A stretch of 64,000 nt of DNA from Ferriphaselus sp. R-1 (GCF_000746095.1 NZ_KN050807.1:1-64000); one strand, 5' to 3'; counted from the stretch's first letter, positions 1-11,218 are shown. Numbers and translations are program-made. The notes: a model not told the origin generated them from the letters alone.

Positions 1-320
1 CTATCGGGAAAAATTGCTGGGGCATGGCATGCGCCCGAGCATGAGCAGGCGCGGCAACTGTTACGACAACGCAGTGGCCGAGAGTTTCTTCTCAACCTTG
101 AAGAACGAGCTCGTTCACCATTGCGACTTCCACACTAGAGATGAGGCACGGACGGCAATCTTCGAATATATTGAGATCTTCTATAATCGACAGCGTAGGC
201 ATCAGACTTTGGGGTACCTCAGCCCAGTGCAATTTGAGCAGCAAGCAGATGTACCCAATTAAACCGTCCGGGAAAAGCGGGTTAGCTCAGTCTGTCCCCG
301 GTTATATGTCCCCGGTTATA
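1..320 (+). mobile_element. Right end of an IS3-type insertion sequence
   Basis: Transposase coding sequence ends at 262 and is followed by about 58 bases of non-coding DNA. This tail ends in two adjacent copies of the 14-mer TGTCCCCGGTTATA (293-306 and 307-320). The truncated VOC gene on the minus strand loses its family pattern at about 318-320, so the element boundary is placed there. The left end and any target duplication lie outside the window. Confidence 0.6.
2..262 (+). CDS. IS3-family transposase OrfB, C-terminal part (enters from before the window)
   Basis: The visible 86 residues are the end of an rve-type integrase core. The stretch GNCYDNAVAESFFSTLK holds the final catalytic glutamate of the DDE triad, and the tail with FYNRQRRHQTLGYLSP is the usual C-terminus of IS3-family OrfB proteins. 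The frame is open to the first base of the window, so the start and orfA lie outside. The reading frame ends normally, so this copy may be intact. It lies directly beside a truncated VOC-fold gene on the other strand, which suggests that the element inserted there. Exact IS3 subgroup cannot be told from this piece. Confidence 0.9.
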   Translation, partial: YREKLLGHGMRPSMSRRGNCYDNAVAESFFSTLKNELVHHCDFHTRDEARTAIFEYIEIFYNRQRRHQTLGYLSPVQFEQQADVPN

Positions 321-460
321 AGGATTGTTTCTCCCGTGTTCAATTCGCCGTAAGCGCCGGACTCATGGAGGAAGCGACGCGATAAACCAAACGCTGCTTC
401 AAAGAAGGCGATAGAGGACAAAACGTCCGGTACATAGATGATGGCGTAACCAAACTTCAT
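302..460 (-). pseudogene. VOC (glyoxalase/bleomycin-resistance fold) protein, truncated by the IS
   Basis: The frame starts MKFGYAIIYVPDVLSSIAFF, the typical first beta-alpha unit of a VOC superfamily protein, and continues through FGLSRRFLHESGAYGELNTG. After GETIL the family pattern stops and a TAA follows five codons later, inside the IS end. About 52 residues remain of a usual 120 to 130, so the metal-binding second half is missing and no function is expected. The ATG lies 19 bases downstream (minus strand) of an attC-type GTTGGGC box, so this was the gene of an integron cassette. Confidence 0.75.
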
Positions 461-478
461 AGCGGCTCCGTTTGTGAG

Positions 479-688
479 GCCCAACGTGGAGCTAAGGGGC
501 GCGCCGCAGGCGCGTCCCAGCGACCGAAGGGAGCGAACTTGAAAATAGGTGACTTGGTGTCACCTAGCACAGCAGGCGCGTCCCAGCGACCGAAGGGAGC
601 GAACTTGGCCTTGCTCTTCTTCCCCTTGACCTTGTTCGCAGGCGCGTCCCAGCGACCGAAGGGAGCGAACTTGAGCGTAGGGTTAGAT
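479..688 (-). other. attC recombination site of an integron cassette, enlarged by an internal repeat
   Basis: Read on the minus strand the site opens with ATCTAAC (682-688, matches RYYYAAC), continues CCTACGCTCAAG, has a palindromic core GGGACGCGCC/GGCGCGCCCC, and closes with CTTAGCTCCACGTTGGGC, whose GTTGGGC (479-485) matches GTTRRRY. That is the R''-L''-L'-R' order of attC sites. It lies between two short minus-strand genes, as expected for a cassette junction. It is about 210 bases long, whereas attC sites are normally about 57 to 141. Removing two 66-bp repeat periods would give about 78 bases, a normal size. Confidence 0.7.
507..673 (-). repeat. Three 35-bp direct repeats with 31-bp variable segments (66-bp period) inside attC
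   Basis: Identical 35-bp copies lie at 507-541, 573-607 and 639-673; the core reads GCGTCCCAGCGACCGAAGGG on the plus strand. The two intervening segments (542-572 and 608-638) are each exactly 31 bp and unrelated to each other. The 542-572 segment contains a perfect 8-bp inverted repeat (TAGGTGAC/GTCACCTA). Each 35-bp copy can itself fold (minus strand CGCTCCC against GGGACGCG with one bulge). No cas gene adjoins. The repeat forms one arm of the attC site, so it is annotated as an attC-derived tandem array and not as CRISPR. Confidence 0.8.
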
Positions 689-706
689 GCACGGATATAC
701 AGGTGC

Positions 707-904
707 TCACGATGGCTCCCATTCCTTTGTTTCATAGTTGTACGCCCACCAATCTGCTTCACTTATATCAATCTCCATCAATATCTCGATTCGCAGTTCA
801 GCCTTCTTAGGCATAAATAACTTTGCGGCTTCTTTTGCCTCTTCCATTGTTCGATAGTGAGATATTTCCCTATCCACATAAAGCCTGAAATTTTCTTCAT
901 TCAT
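707..904 (-). CDS. Small integron-cassette protein of unknown function
   Basis: The 65-residue product (MNEENFRLYVDREISHYRTM...) is acidic, has no membrane segment, and ends ADWWAYNYETKEWEPS. I do not recognise a named family. The gene starts 7 bases after an attC-type GTTAGATGC box and is followed by a second attC, which is exactly the layout of an integron gene cassette: start codon close to the cassette boundary, one gene, no own promoter. Protein-like composition and cassette position support that it is real. Confidence 0.65.
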   Translation of the reverse strand: MNEENFRLYVDREISHYRTMEEAKEAAKLFMPKKAELRIEILMEIDISEADWWAYNYETKEWEPS

Positions 905-910
905 AGCGGC

Positions 911-990
911 ATCTAACGTAATTTAGACGGCTTAACAACAAGCCCGCAATGTCGTCTAAAACGGTCTGGCCTGTCAATGAATTGTTGGAA
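911..990 (-). other. Second attC-like site upstream of the cassette gene
   Basis: On the minus strand it runs from TTCCAAC (984-990), an imperfect RYYYAAC box, through AATTCATTGA to GTTAGAT (911-917), a perfect GTTRRRY box. The interior can pair: TTTAGAC/GTCTAAA outside and GGCTT/AAGCC inside. Length of 80 bases is normal for attC. No intI gene or attI site is seen upstream; the next gene on this strand is the tonB-like gene, so this looks like the edge of a cassette cluster lacking an integrase. Confidence 0.5.
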
Positions 991-1108
991 AAACACATAA
1001 AAGCAGCATGTTGCTATAACTTTGGATATAGACCATCCGATATGGGCGGTCTAAAAATACACGGATGAATGCTCGCGTTGTTTCTCAGGTCTGGACAGTC
1101 TGACTGCG

Positions 1109-1975
1109 TTAGTTCTTGCTTTCCAGCTTATCCGTCTGGGTGAAGGTCCAGGTGCGGGTGATGCTGAGGATGTCGGTGTCGCGGCGGATGTCGGGGGGGA
1201 AGGCGGCGTAGGGGGCGGCCAAGGCGACGATGCGTTTGGCGGCATCGTCCAGCACGGGTTGGCCGGAGGAGCGGCTGACTTCGATGTTCTCCACGCTTCC
1301 GTCGCTGCGGATGGAGACGGTGAGTTGCAGGCTGCCGAAGATGCGTTCGCGGCGGGCGCGTTCGGGGTAGTTGAGGTTGCCGATGCGCTCGACCTTGGCG
1401 CGCCAGTCTTCGACGTATTGGGCGAAGCGGAATTCCTGGGTGCGCGCGCCGATGAACTTGCGCCGGGGCAGCTTCTGGTAGGCATCGAAATCCTTGTTGA
1501 TCTGCGCTTCGAGGCGGGCGATTTCCAGACTGCGCTGCATCAGATCCTGGCCGCTGCTGTCACCGACCTGCGATTGTTTCGGGTTGTGGCCGCGCTCCAC
1601 CGTGGTCGAGCTTTTGAGCTGGGTCATCAGTTTCTTGTTTTCCTGTTCCAGTTGCTGCTGGCGCTGGGTGGCTTGTTCTTCGGTGAAGTGTTTGTCGTCC
1701 GTCAGCGTGGGCAGCGGACTTTTGGCCTGCTTGTCGGCGCTGGTGTTGCCGCCGCCATCCAGGTTGGCCTGCGCCAGGGCATCGGCCTGGTCCGGGCGTG
1801 ATCTGGACTGGCTGTTGACCAGCGTGACTTCCAGCGGTTGCAGGGCGTTGAGTGCTTTGCGTGGATCGGGCAAGACCAGCCCGACACCGAACAGGATGAA
1901 GCTGTGCAGCAGCAGGGAAAAGGCGAACGCATGGGTCATGCGTTGCTTGATCCAGATTGCGAGCTGCACGGGCAT
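1109..1975 (-). CDS. TonB-family protein (TonB C-terminal domain)
   Basis: This 288-residue protein has an N-terminal membrane anchor (about residues 14-35, HAFAFSLLLHSFILFGVGLVL), a Gln/Ser/Asp-rich and coiled periplasmic linker (about 60-170), and a C-terminal TonB-like domain (about 190-280) recognisable by YPERARRERIFGSLQLTVSI and the following Gly-Ser-Val pattern. TonB proteins carry proton-motive energy to outer-membrane receptors, but no exbB, exbD or receptor lies nearby. The start codon overlaps the stop of the upstream ribonuclease gene by one base (TAATG), so the two are translated together. A TolA-like envelope role is an alternative. Confidence 0.8.
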   Translation of the reverse strand: MPVQLAIWIKQRMTHAFAFSLLLHSFILFGVGLVLPDPRKALNALQPLEVTLVNSQSRSRPDQADALAQANLDGGGNTSADKQAKSPLPTLTDDKHFTEEQATQRQQQLEQENKKLMTQLKSSTTVERGHNPKQSQVGDSSGQDLMQRSLEIARLEAQINKDFDAYQKLPRRKFIGARTQEFRFAQYVEDWRAKVERIGNLNYPERARRERIFGSLQLTVSIRSDGSVENIEVSRSSGQPVLDDAAKRIVALAAPYAAFPPDIRRDTDILSITRTWTFTQTDKLESKN

Positions 1976-3825
1976 TATTCGGCGGCCTCCACGGTGGCGA
2001 CGTAGCGCGCGTCAAGGTTGAGGTCGAGCAGGTCGACACCGGCGATGGCCAGCGTGACGCGGGTGCCGGCGGGCAGTTCCGGTAGCGAGGGGAAGCGGCT
2101 GATGAGCGGTATCCCGTCCACCCGTGCCAGATTCTCGCGGATGATCTGTGCGTTGATCTGCTCCACGTTTTCCTGCTGCAGCCAGCGCAGGCACCAGTAA
2201 CGCTCCATGTCGCGCTGGAAATCGGCGTAGATGCCGTACATCTGGTCGAAGTCGCGCATCGCCGCGAACAGCATCGGATCGTTGCGCACGTACGCAGGTT
2301 CTTCTCCGCGCAGCAGGGCGATGAGCTGGCGCTGGTTGAGCAGATCGACGTAGCGGCGCAACGGCGAACTGGACCAGGCGTATTGCGCCACGCCCAGGCC
2401 TTGATGCGGCGCAGGCACGCTGCTCATCTTCACCTTGCCGTTGTTCTGGGTGCGGTAGATGGCGGTGTAGTTGTTGTCGGCCAGCAGCTTGCCCCACTCG
2501 CTGTTGACGAAAATCATCAGCTCGGAGACGACCTTGTCGATGGGCGAGCCGCGCCGGCGGGTGCCGATGGTGACGCGGTCGTCCCGAATGTCGAAGGTGT
2601 AATCGACTTGCTGGTTGCTGTTGTCGGCGGACTTGCCGCGCTTCTCTTCCAGCTTCTGCGCCAGTTGCCAGAGCAGCGTCAGCTCGGGCGCGTAGGCGTA
2701 GTCCAGCTTGCCTGCGGCCAAGGTCTCCTCGTTGAACAGCGGTTCCAGCGTGTCGTGGCGCAGGTTGGCGGCGATGTGCAGGCGCTCAAGGCGGCTCTCG
2801 GTGGCAGTGACTTCCAGCGTGCCGGCCTGCACGGTGAGATACATCGACAACGCCGGGCAGACGCGGTCGGCATTGAGGGTGAACACTTCGACCACCGAGT
2901 CCGGCAGCATGGTGATCTTGCCGCCCGGCATGTAGACGGTGGACAGGCGGGACAGGGCGACCTCGTCGCCGGACGAGCCGCGCGGCATGCCCAGCGCCGG
3001 GGCGGCGATGTGTACGCCGATGCGCCAGTCGCCCGAGTCCAATTTTTCCAGCGAGAAGGCGTCGTCGATCTCGGTGGTGCTGGCATCGTCGATGCTGAAG
3101 GCGGTGACCTCGGCCAGCGGCAGCTCGTCCCAGCTGGCCAGCTCCACCGGCGGGAAGCCTGTGCCCTTGGGGAAGTGCTCGGTGAGGAAGCGTTGCAGGT
3201 GGTAATCCTGGGTGGACGTGATCGCGCCGCAGCGGTGCAGCAGGTGGGCGGCGGACAGGCCGGTGGCGGCGCAAGCGGCTTCCAGCGCCTTGACCTCGAT
3301 GGTGTTGCGATCCGGCTTGTACAGCAGCAGTTGCAACTTGCCGGCCAGCTCCTCCGGCAGTTCGAAGCGGCTCAGCGCTTCGGTGTGGCGTGCCTGCTGT
3401 TCGGCCAGCAAACGCTTCTTTTCCACGCCAGCCAGCGCGGCCTTGAGCGCTTCCGGCGGTGCGGCCTTGTAGCGGCCCTTGCCCTTTTTGTAGAAATACA
3501 TCGGCGCGGAATGCAGCCGGATCAGCGTGCCTGCGGCTTCCAGCGGATTCGGCGCATGGCCGAAGTATTCGGTCGCCAGCTCCTCGAAACCGAACTCGTC
3601 CGGTGGACAGCATTCCCACAGGAAGTCGGTGTCGATGTCGGCGCAGATCGCCTCGGCCTGCGGCATGAACTCCTCCAGCGCCGGGGCGGTGAAGCGCAGC
3701 ATCACGCTGGTCGCCTTGATCTTGCTGCGTTTGCCGGAGATGCTCTCGACTTGCAACGAGGTGGTGTTATCAGCGAAGAGCGCGCCTACCTTGAAGCCGC
3801 CGTCTTCTTCGTAAAGGATGTTCAT
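1975..3825 (-). CDS. RNB-domain exoribonuclease (RNase II/R family)
   Basis: The 616-residue product degrades RNA 3' to 5'. The RNB catalytic signature is clear at about residues 244-260 (SIDDASTTEIDDAFSLE), with the acidic residues that bind magnesium. The second hallmark, YAWSSSPLRRYVDLLNQRQL, lies at about 490-510. The N-terminal 200 residues are not a standard cold-shock domain, and the protein is shorter than RNase R, matching the compact RNase II-like RNB proteins of betaproteobacteria. The TonB-family gene follows with a one-base overlap. Confidence 0.9.
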   Translation of the reverse strand: MNILYEEDGGFKVGALFADNTTSLQVESISGKRSKIKATSVMLRFTAPALEEFMPQAEAICADIDTDFLWECCPPDEFGFEELATEYFGHAPNPLEAAGTLIRLHSAPMYFYKKGKGRYKAAPPEALKAALAGVEKKRLLAEQQARHTEALSRFELPEELAGKLQLLLYKPDRNTIEVKALEAACAATGLSAAHLLHRCGAITSTQDYHLQRFLTEHFPKGTGFPPVELASWDELPLAEVTAFSIDDASTTEIDDAFSLEKLDSGDWRIGVHIAAPALGMPRGSSGDEVALSRLSTVYMPGGKITMLPDSVVEVFTLNADRVCPALSMYLTVQAGTLEVTATESRLERLHIAANLRHDTLEPLFNEETLAAGKLDYAYAPELTLLWQLAQKLEEKRGKSADNSNQQVDYTFDIRDDRVTIGTRRRGSPIDKVVSELMIFVNSEWGKLLADNNYTAIYRTQNNGKVKMSSVPAPHQGLGVAQYAWSSSPLRRYVDLLNQRQLIALLRGEEPAYVRNDPMLFAAMRDFDQMYGIYADFQRDMERYWCLRWLQQENVEQINAQIIRENLARVDGIPLISRFPSLPELPAGTRVTLAIAGVDLLDLNLDARYVATVEAAE

Positions 3826-3935
3826 GGGGGATGGTGTGAAAACAGTGCGCGGATTATATCAGGTGCACCGCGCCGCAAAGACAAACGGCGGAATCGGTTG
3901 CCCGATCCCGCCGCTGCCTTTTGATGCTGGGTGGC

Positions 3936-4244
3936 TTACTTGAGCGCCAGAATCCAGCTCACCAGCGTCTTGATGTCAGCATCGCTCACCTTGGCGGCGG
4001 TGGGCGGCATCTTGCCGCTGAAGGAACCGGATCCGCCACTGCGAACCTTGGCTTCCAACTTGGCTTGAGCATCTGCCTTGCCGGCGTACTTGGCGGCGAC
4101 ATCCTTGAATGCAGGGCCCATCACCTTTTTGTCTATGCTATGGCACATGGTGCATCCCGACTTCTTGGCCAGCGCTTCATCCGCCCATGCGCTGCCCGCC
4201 ATACCCAAACCAACCACCAGTGCTGCACATACGAGTTTCTTCAT
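3936..4244 (-). CDS. Small periplasmic class I cytochrome c (c-551/c-552 type)
   Basis: The 102-residue precursor starts with a signal peptide (MKKLVCAALVVGLGMAGSAWA) and holds one haem site, CTMCH, at about residues 30-34 of the precursor. The likely axial methionine is in KMPP near residue 80. This size and layout fit the c-551/c-552 electron carriers that feed terminal oxidases or nitrite reductases. The start is fixed by a good ribosome site (AAGGAGAGCAGC before ATG); an upstream in-frame ATG lacks one. It stands alone, with the isocitrate dehydrogenase gene upstream on the same strand. Confidence 0.92.
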   Translation of the reverse strand: MKKLVCAALVVGLGMAGSAWADEALAKKSGCTMCHSIDKKVMGPAFKDVAAKYAGKADAQAKLEAKVRSGGSGSFSGKMPPTAAKVSDADIKTLVSWILALK

Positions 4245-4336
4245 GCTGCTCTCCTTGCGAGTTAAAGTGAAACGAACCATAAAATTTCGACCGCGTGCAG
4301 TATCACGGTTTGCTAATGAAGCTGTCTTGACCTAGC

Positions 4337-7128
<2,792 letters not shown>

Positions 7129-8019
7129 CGTTGTGGGCGGCGGGCGGCAGGGCCGCGTCCAGCGTCACCGGATGCAGCTTGGCGCGCTTCAGCGTGTCCA
7201 GCAATGAGGGCAGCACCTTGAGGATCAACGGCGTGCCATCCGCGCAACGCCCGGCACTGCCATCGTGCAGCAGCAGGATGTCGCCGGCCTTGAGGTCGCG
7301 GGTCAGTCTGGCCAGTACCTGTGCGGGATCGTGTCGCAGCGTGTCGAAGCCGCGTTTGCTCCAGTTGCATAGCATCAACCCTTGCCGGGCCAGTAGCGGG
7401 CCCAGCTCGGGGTTGCGCAATCCGGCGGTGGGTCTGAAGAAGCGCGGAGTCCGGCCACATATCTCGGTCAGTGCGCGCTGGGAGGACTCGATGTCGCGCC
7501 GCATTTGATAGGGCAGGAACAGCGAGAAGAGCCGGTTGTGCGTGTGCGTGTGGTTCTCTATCAGATGGCCGCGTTTCACGATCTCCCGGCACAGTTCCGG
7601 ATAGCGCATGGCCAACTCGCCGATGCAGAAAAAGGTCGCCTTGGCCTGATATTCATCCAGTATGTCGAGCACATGCGGAGTCACGTCAGGGTTGGGGCCG
7701 TCGTCGATGGTGATCGCCACCTCGCCCCGCCGGGCGGCAGTCTGCGGCAGCCGGATGATGTTCGCCCCCAGCAGAGTGCTGCGGGGAATCAGCCCCGCGA
7801 CTACCAGGATGGCTCGGTTGATGCACAGGGCAGCCAGCGCCCAGGCCCAGAGGTCGGGGCGCCACGCGGCGGTGGCAAGGGCGATGAAGACGGTCAGCGT
7901 GCTGAGCTTGAGTGCGAGCGTCGGCTTCCAGGGCAGGGCAGGCAGGGACATCGTTACGGGATGGATATGGCTTCCCCCCATTATACAATGGCAGGCGGTG
8001 AGGGTTTGATGGAGGGTGT

Positions 8020-9804
8020 ATGCAGTTCCGCTGGATGGTTCTAGGGTTTTCGTTGTGCGCAGTCGCCGGGTGCAGTACGCCCCCGCACAAGCCGGTCGTC
8101 ACCGGGCGAGGGGATTTCGCCTACACCAAGGAATACATGTCCTGGCTGATCGGGCGGGAGATGCGCAGTGCCGACATCACCGGGCTGAGCATCGCGCTGG
8201 TCGATGACCAGCAGGTGGTGTGGGCGCAGGGCTTCGGGTATGCCGACAAGCAGGCTCGACTCGGCGCAACAGCCGATACGGTGTACCACCTCGGCTCCAT
8301 CGCCAAGGTGTTCACGGCGACGGCTGCGATGCAGTTGGCCGAGCAGGGCAAGTTGGACATTGACCAGCCGCTGCAGACCTATCTGCCGGGGTTCTCCATC
8401 AAGAGCCGTTCCGGTGGCGTGGACAGGGTCACCCCACGCAACATCATGACGCATCATTCGGGTCTGCCGGGCAACTGGGTGAGTGGCATGAGCGAGCGCC
8501 ATCCGGGGTCCTTCACCGAGGTCGAGCATGCTGTCCGCGATGAGTACATGGCCTATCCGCCAGACTATATATTTGCCTACTCCAATCTTGGGGTCACCTT
8601 GCTCGGGACTGCCATCGGCAAGGTGGGCGGGCAGGGCTATGCAAACTACATGGAACGCCAGGTGTTGCAGCCGCTGGAGATGCGGCATTCCGAGTTCGCT
8701 CCGCGTATCCCCGGCAAGAGTTACGACAAGGGCAAGGAGATCGAGGCGTTCCCGCTGCGCGACCTGCCGTCCGGAGGCATGAACTCCAGTGCGAACGATC
8801 TCGCGCATTTCATGCAGATGATCTTTGCCGACGGGAGCTATGCCGGGCGACAGCTGCTGCGGCCGGAATCCTTGCGTGAGATGTTTCGGGCGCAGAACGA
8901 GGCTGTCCCGATGGATTTCGATTTCCGTATGGGGTTGGGCTGGATGCTGAGCGGAATCGAGGTGCCCGGTGCCGGTGTGGTGGCCAGCCATGGCGGGACC
9001 ACGCTCAATTCACATACCCTGATGGCGGTGTTGCCCGAACACAAGCTGGGCGTGGTCGTCCTGTCCAACTCGGTCACGGCGCAAGAGTCGGTTGGCAAGA
9101 TCGCTGCCGATACTCTGAAGCTGGCACTGGAAGCCAAGCAAGGCATAGCTCCGCCAGCACCTGTGGCGGTGGAGGCGGTTGAGCTGCCACTGACGGACGA
9201 GGACCTGCGCACCTATGTCGGCTATTTCGATACGCTGGTCGGCGTGGTCAAGGTGAGCGGGAAGGAGGGGCGGCTGGTGGCCGAGATCATGGGGCAGAAG
9301 CTGGAGCTGCTGCCGCGCGAAGAGAAGATGTTCGGTGTGCGCTTCAAACTGTTCGGCTTCATCCCGATCAAGCTTGCCATGCTGGAGGAGTTGAACCTGT
9401 TCCTGCGCCGTATCGACGGACATGATGTGCTGGCCCTGAAGCGGCACGGGCAGAGCATGCTGGTCGGCGAAAAGCTGGAGCCGGTCGCCCTGGCTCCGCA
9501 TCTGCTCGACTATGCCGGTGAGTACGAGGTCATCAACAAGCACGACGGGCCGCTGCCCGACTCGGTGCGCATTCAGCATGAGGATGGCATGCTCATCGGT
9601 GCGTTGACCTTTCCGCAGAAGCCGGGATTCACCTTCCGCGTGGCGTTCCGGCCAGTGGCCGACGACGAGCTGGTGATGTACGGCCTGGGGCCGGGCAAGG
9701 GTGAGACGCTGCGCTTGAAGAAGGTTGGCGACGAGTGCCGCGTGCTGTTCTCCGGTTTCGAGTTGCGCAAGAAGACTGCGGGCAAGGTGGATGTTCAGTC
9801 TTAA
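8020..9804 (+). CDS. Serine hydrolase lipoprotein, class C beta-lactamase fold
   Basis: The 594-residue protein has a lipoprotein signal (LCAVAGC, lipid on Cys18) and a beta-lactamase/D-alanyl-D-alanine carboxypeptidase fold. The SxxK motif is SIAK near residue 93, the YxN motif is YSN near 187, and the third motif is HGGT near 325. The C-terminal 200 residues carry an extra beta-rich region of the kind seen in esterase-like serine hydrolases. The true substrate cannot be read from sequence; peptide, ester or muropeptide hydrolysis are possible. The alpha/beta hydrolase gene overlaps its 3' end by 14 bases, so the pair forms an operon. Confidence 0.88.
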   Translation: MQFRWMVLGFSLCAVAGCSTPPHKPVVTGRGDFAYTKEYMSWLIGREMRSADITGLSIALVDDQQVVWAQGFGYADKQARLGATADTVYHLGSIAKVFTATAAMQLAEQGKLDIDQPLQTYLPGFSIKSRSGGVDRVTPRNIMTHHSGLPGNWVSGMSERHPGSFTEVEHAVRDEYMAYPPDYIFAYSNLGVTLLGTAIGKVGGQGYANYMERQVLQPLEMRHSEFAPRIPGKSYDKGKEIEAFPLRDLPSGGMNSSANDLAHFMQMIFADGSYAGRQLLRPESLREMFRAQNEAVPMDFDFRMGLGWMLSGIEVPGAGVVASHGGTTLNSHTLMAVLPEHKLGVVVLSNSVTAQESVGKIAADTLKLALEAKQGIAPPAPVAVEAVELPLTDEDLRTYVGYFDTLVGVVKVSGKEGRLVAEIMGQKLELLPREEKMFGVRFKLFGFIPIKLAMLEELNLFLRRIDGHDVLALKRHGQSMLVGEKLEPVALAPHLLDYAGEYEVINKHDGPLPDSVRIQHEDGMLIGALTFPQKPGFTFRVAFRPVADDELVMYGLGPGKGETLRLKKVGDECRVLFSGFELRKKTAGKVDVQS

Positions 9805-10516
9805 GGTTCCTTATGTGCAGGATGTCGCGCCGGAAGTCGCGGGCGAGCGGGCTTTGTTGCTGATGCTGCCGGGCGCGAAGAACACACCGCAGCAACTGGT
9901 TGAGCATGGCTTCATCTGCGCCTTGCGCGAGCGCAGGTTGCCGGTCGATGTGTTGGCGCTGGATGCGCCCGTCGATCTTTATCTGGAGCGGGCTGATATA
10001 GAGCAGGTCCTGCTCCACACGCTGGATGAGGTGAGCGCGCGCGGGTATCGCCGCATCTGGCTGTTCGGTATCTCTCTGGGCGGCTCGGGAGCGATGATCG
10101 CCGCCACCCGACGTGGGTCGGAAGTGGCCGGGGTGTTCTTGCTGGCCCCCTTTCTCGGGACGCGCGGCATCATCGCGGAAGTGGCGGCGGCGGGCGGCTT
10201 GAGCCACTGGCGCCCCGGCGAGGTGGCCGAACGCGATCACGAACGGGCGTTGCTCGACGATCTGCGCAATGGACTGTGCGTCGCGAGTGAGCTGCCACCT
10301 ATCTATCTGGGTTACGGTAGTGAAGATCGTTATCGGGGTGCGAGCCTCATGCTCGCCGCGAGATTGCCGGCGCGGCAGGTGGTGGAATGCTCCGGCGGCC
10401 ATGACTGGGCGACCTGGTTGCAACTTTGGCATGTGTTGCTGGAGCAGGCGGCAGGCGGGGGCTGGCCGTTCGCCGCTCCTGCGGTCGATCCGGACACGTG
10501 CGAGGTGCTGCGTTGA
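9791..10516 (+). CDS. Alpha/beta hydrolase
   Basis: The 241-residue product shows the nucleophile elbow GISLGG (about residues 95-100) and a C-terminal GGHDW with the likely catalytic histidine; the acid is probably in YGSEDRY. No signal peptide is visible, so it is cytoplasmic. The start ATG at 9791 lies inside the end of the serine hydrolase gene, a translational-coupling arrangement. Substrate unknown; esterase or thioesterase activity would fit. Longer upstream starts would only add residues that read antisense-like sequence. Confidence 0.85.
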   Translation: MFSLKVPYVQDVAPEVAGERALLLMLPGAKNTPQQLVEHGFICALRERRLPVDVLALDAPVDLYLERADIEQVLLHTLDEVSARGYRRIWLFGISLGGSGAMIAATRRGSEVAGVFLLAPFLGTRGIIAEVAAAGGLSHWRPGEVAERDHERALLDDLRNGLCVASELPPIYLGYGSEDRYRGASLMLAARLPARQVVECSGGHDWATWLQLWHVLLEQAAGGGWPFAAPAVDPDTCEVLR

Positions 10517-10565
10517 CCGCGCGCAGGGCGCTTGTCGGGCCCGGAAAAATATAGTGAAAATGGTT

Positions 10566-10593
10566 TTGACCGGGGGCGTGGTTTGTGTATAAT
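10566..10593 (+). promoter_or_regulatory. Sigma-70 promoter of rplU-rpmA
   Basis: A -35 box TTGACC (10566-10571) and a consensus -10 box TATAAT (10588-10593) are separated by 16 bases, 37 bases upstream of the rplU start codon. The strength of the -10 box fits a ribosomal protein operon. Confidence 0.8.
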
Positions 10594-10629
10594 TCGCGCC
10601 TTTGCAAAACCCCATTCATCGAGGTTGTC

Positions 10630-10941
10630 ATGTACGCAGTCATTAAAACTGGTGGTAAGCAGCACCGTGTTTCGCTGGGCGAAACGCTGAAAATCGAAAC
10701 CGTCGCAGGCGACGTAGGCGCTGCTATCGTTCTGGACAAGGTCTTGCTGGTCGCCGATGGCGATAAGCTGAGCATGGGCAAGCCGCTGGTCGCTGGCGCT
10801 ACCGTGCAGGCCACCATCGTGTCGCATGGTCGTCACGACAAGGTTCGCATCTTCAAGATGCGCCGTCGTAAGCACTACCAGAAGCGTCAAGGTCATCGTC
10901 AAAACTATACCGAGATCCGCATCGACGGTATCTCTGCCTAA
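10630..10941 (+). CDS. rplU: 50S ribosomal protein L21
   Basis: The 103-residue product begins [18 protein letters not shown], the diagnostic start of bacterial L21, and has the C-terminal basic [16 protein letters not shown] that contacts 23S rRNA. It is the first gene of the conserved rplU-rpmA-obgE block. A consensus promoter lies just upstream. The start at 10630 is chosen because the family begins MYAVI; the frame continues 15 codons upstream into the promoter. Confidence 0.98.
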   Translation: MYAVIKTGGKQHRVSLGETLKIETVAGDVGAAIVLDKVLLVADGDKLSMGKPLVAGATVQATIVSHGRHDKVRIFKMRRRKHYQKRQGHRQNYTEIRIDGISA

Positions 10942-10960
10942 GCACTGAAGGAGCAATAAG

Positions 10961-11218
10961 ATGGCATCGAAAAAAGGTGGTGGTAGTACCAGTAACGGCC
11001 GCGACTCACACTCGAAACGACTGGGTGTCAAGAGTTACGGCGGCGAACTGATCAGCGCAGGCAGCATCATCATTCGTCAGCGTGGTACGCAAGTACACGC
11101 AGGCGACAACGTCGGCATGGGCAAGGATCACACCCTGTTCGCCAAGATCACCGGCAAGGTGGTGTTTGCGACCAAGGGCGCTCTGAAGCGCAAGACCGTC
11201 AGCATCGTCGCCGCTTAA
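10961..11218 (+). CDS. rpmA: 50S ribosomal protein L27
   Basis: The 85-residue product starts [20 protein letters not shown], the flexible N-terminus that reaches the peptidyl-transferase centre. It follows rplU by 19 bases with a good ribosome site (AAGGAG). No cleavable N-terminal extension of the Firmicutes type is present. A factor-independent terminator follows. Confidence 0.98.
   Translation: MASKKGGGSTSNGRDSHSKRLGVKSYGGELISAGSIIIRQRGTQVHAGDNVGMGKDHTLFAKITGKVVFATKGALKRKTVSIVAA

Noticed and set aside
507-673. Genuine CRISPR array
   Set aside because: Repeat and spacer lengths fit, but there are only three repeats, the first and last merge into an attC stem, and no cas operon lies nearby. 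The Cas6-like gene is 26 kb away in a different context.
457-762. A 101-residue minus-strand protein with three KFAPFGRWDAPA repeats
   Set aside because: The frame is the attC site and its 66-bp repeats read as codons. It starts inside the cassette gene's end, has no ribosome site, and the non-repeat parts follow attC boxes, so it is treated as a by-product of the 66-bp period.
1021-1060. A third attC-like hairpin (TAGACC/GGTCTA) between the cassette region and tonB
   Set aside because: It has a short stem but no matching GTTRRRY and RYYYAAC boxes; it may equally be a weak terminator of the tonB transcript.
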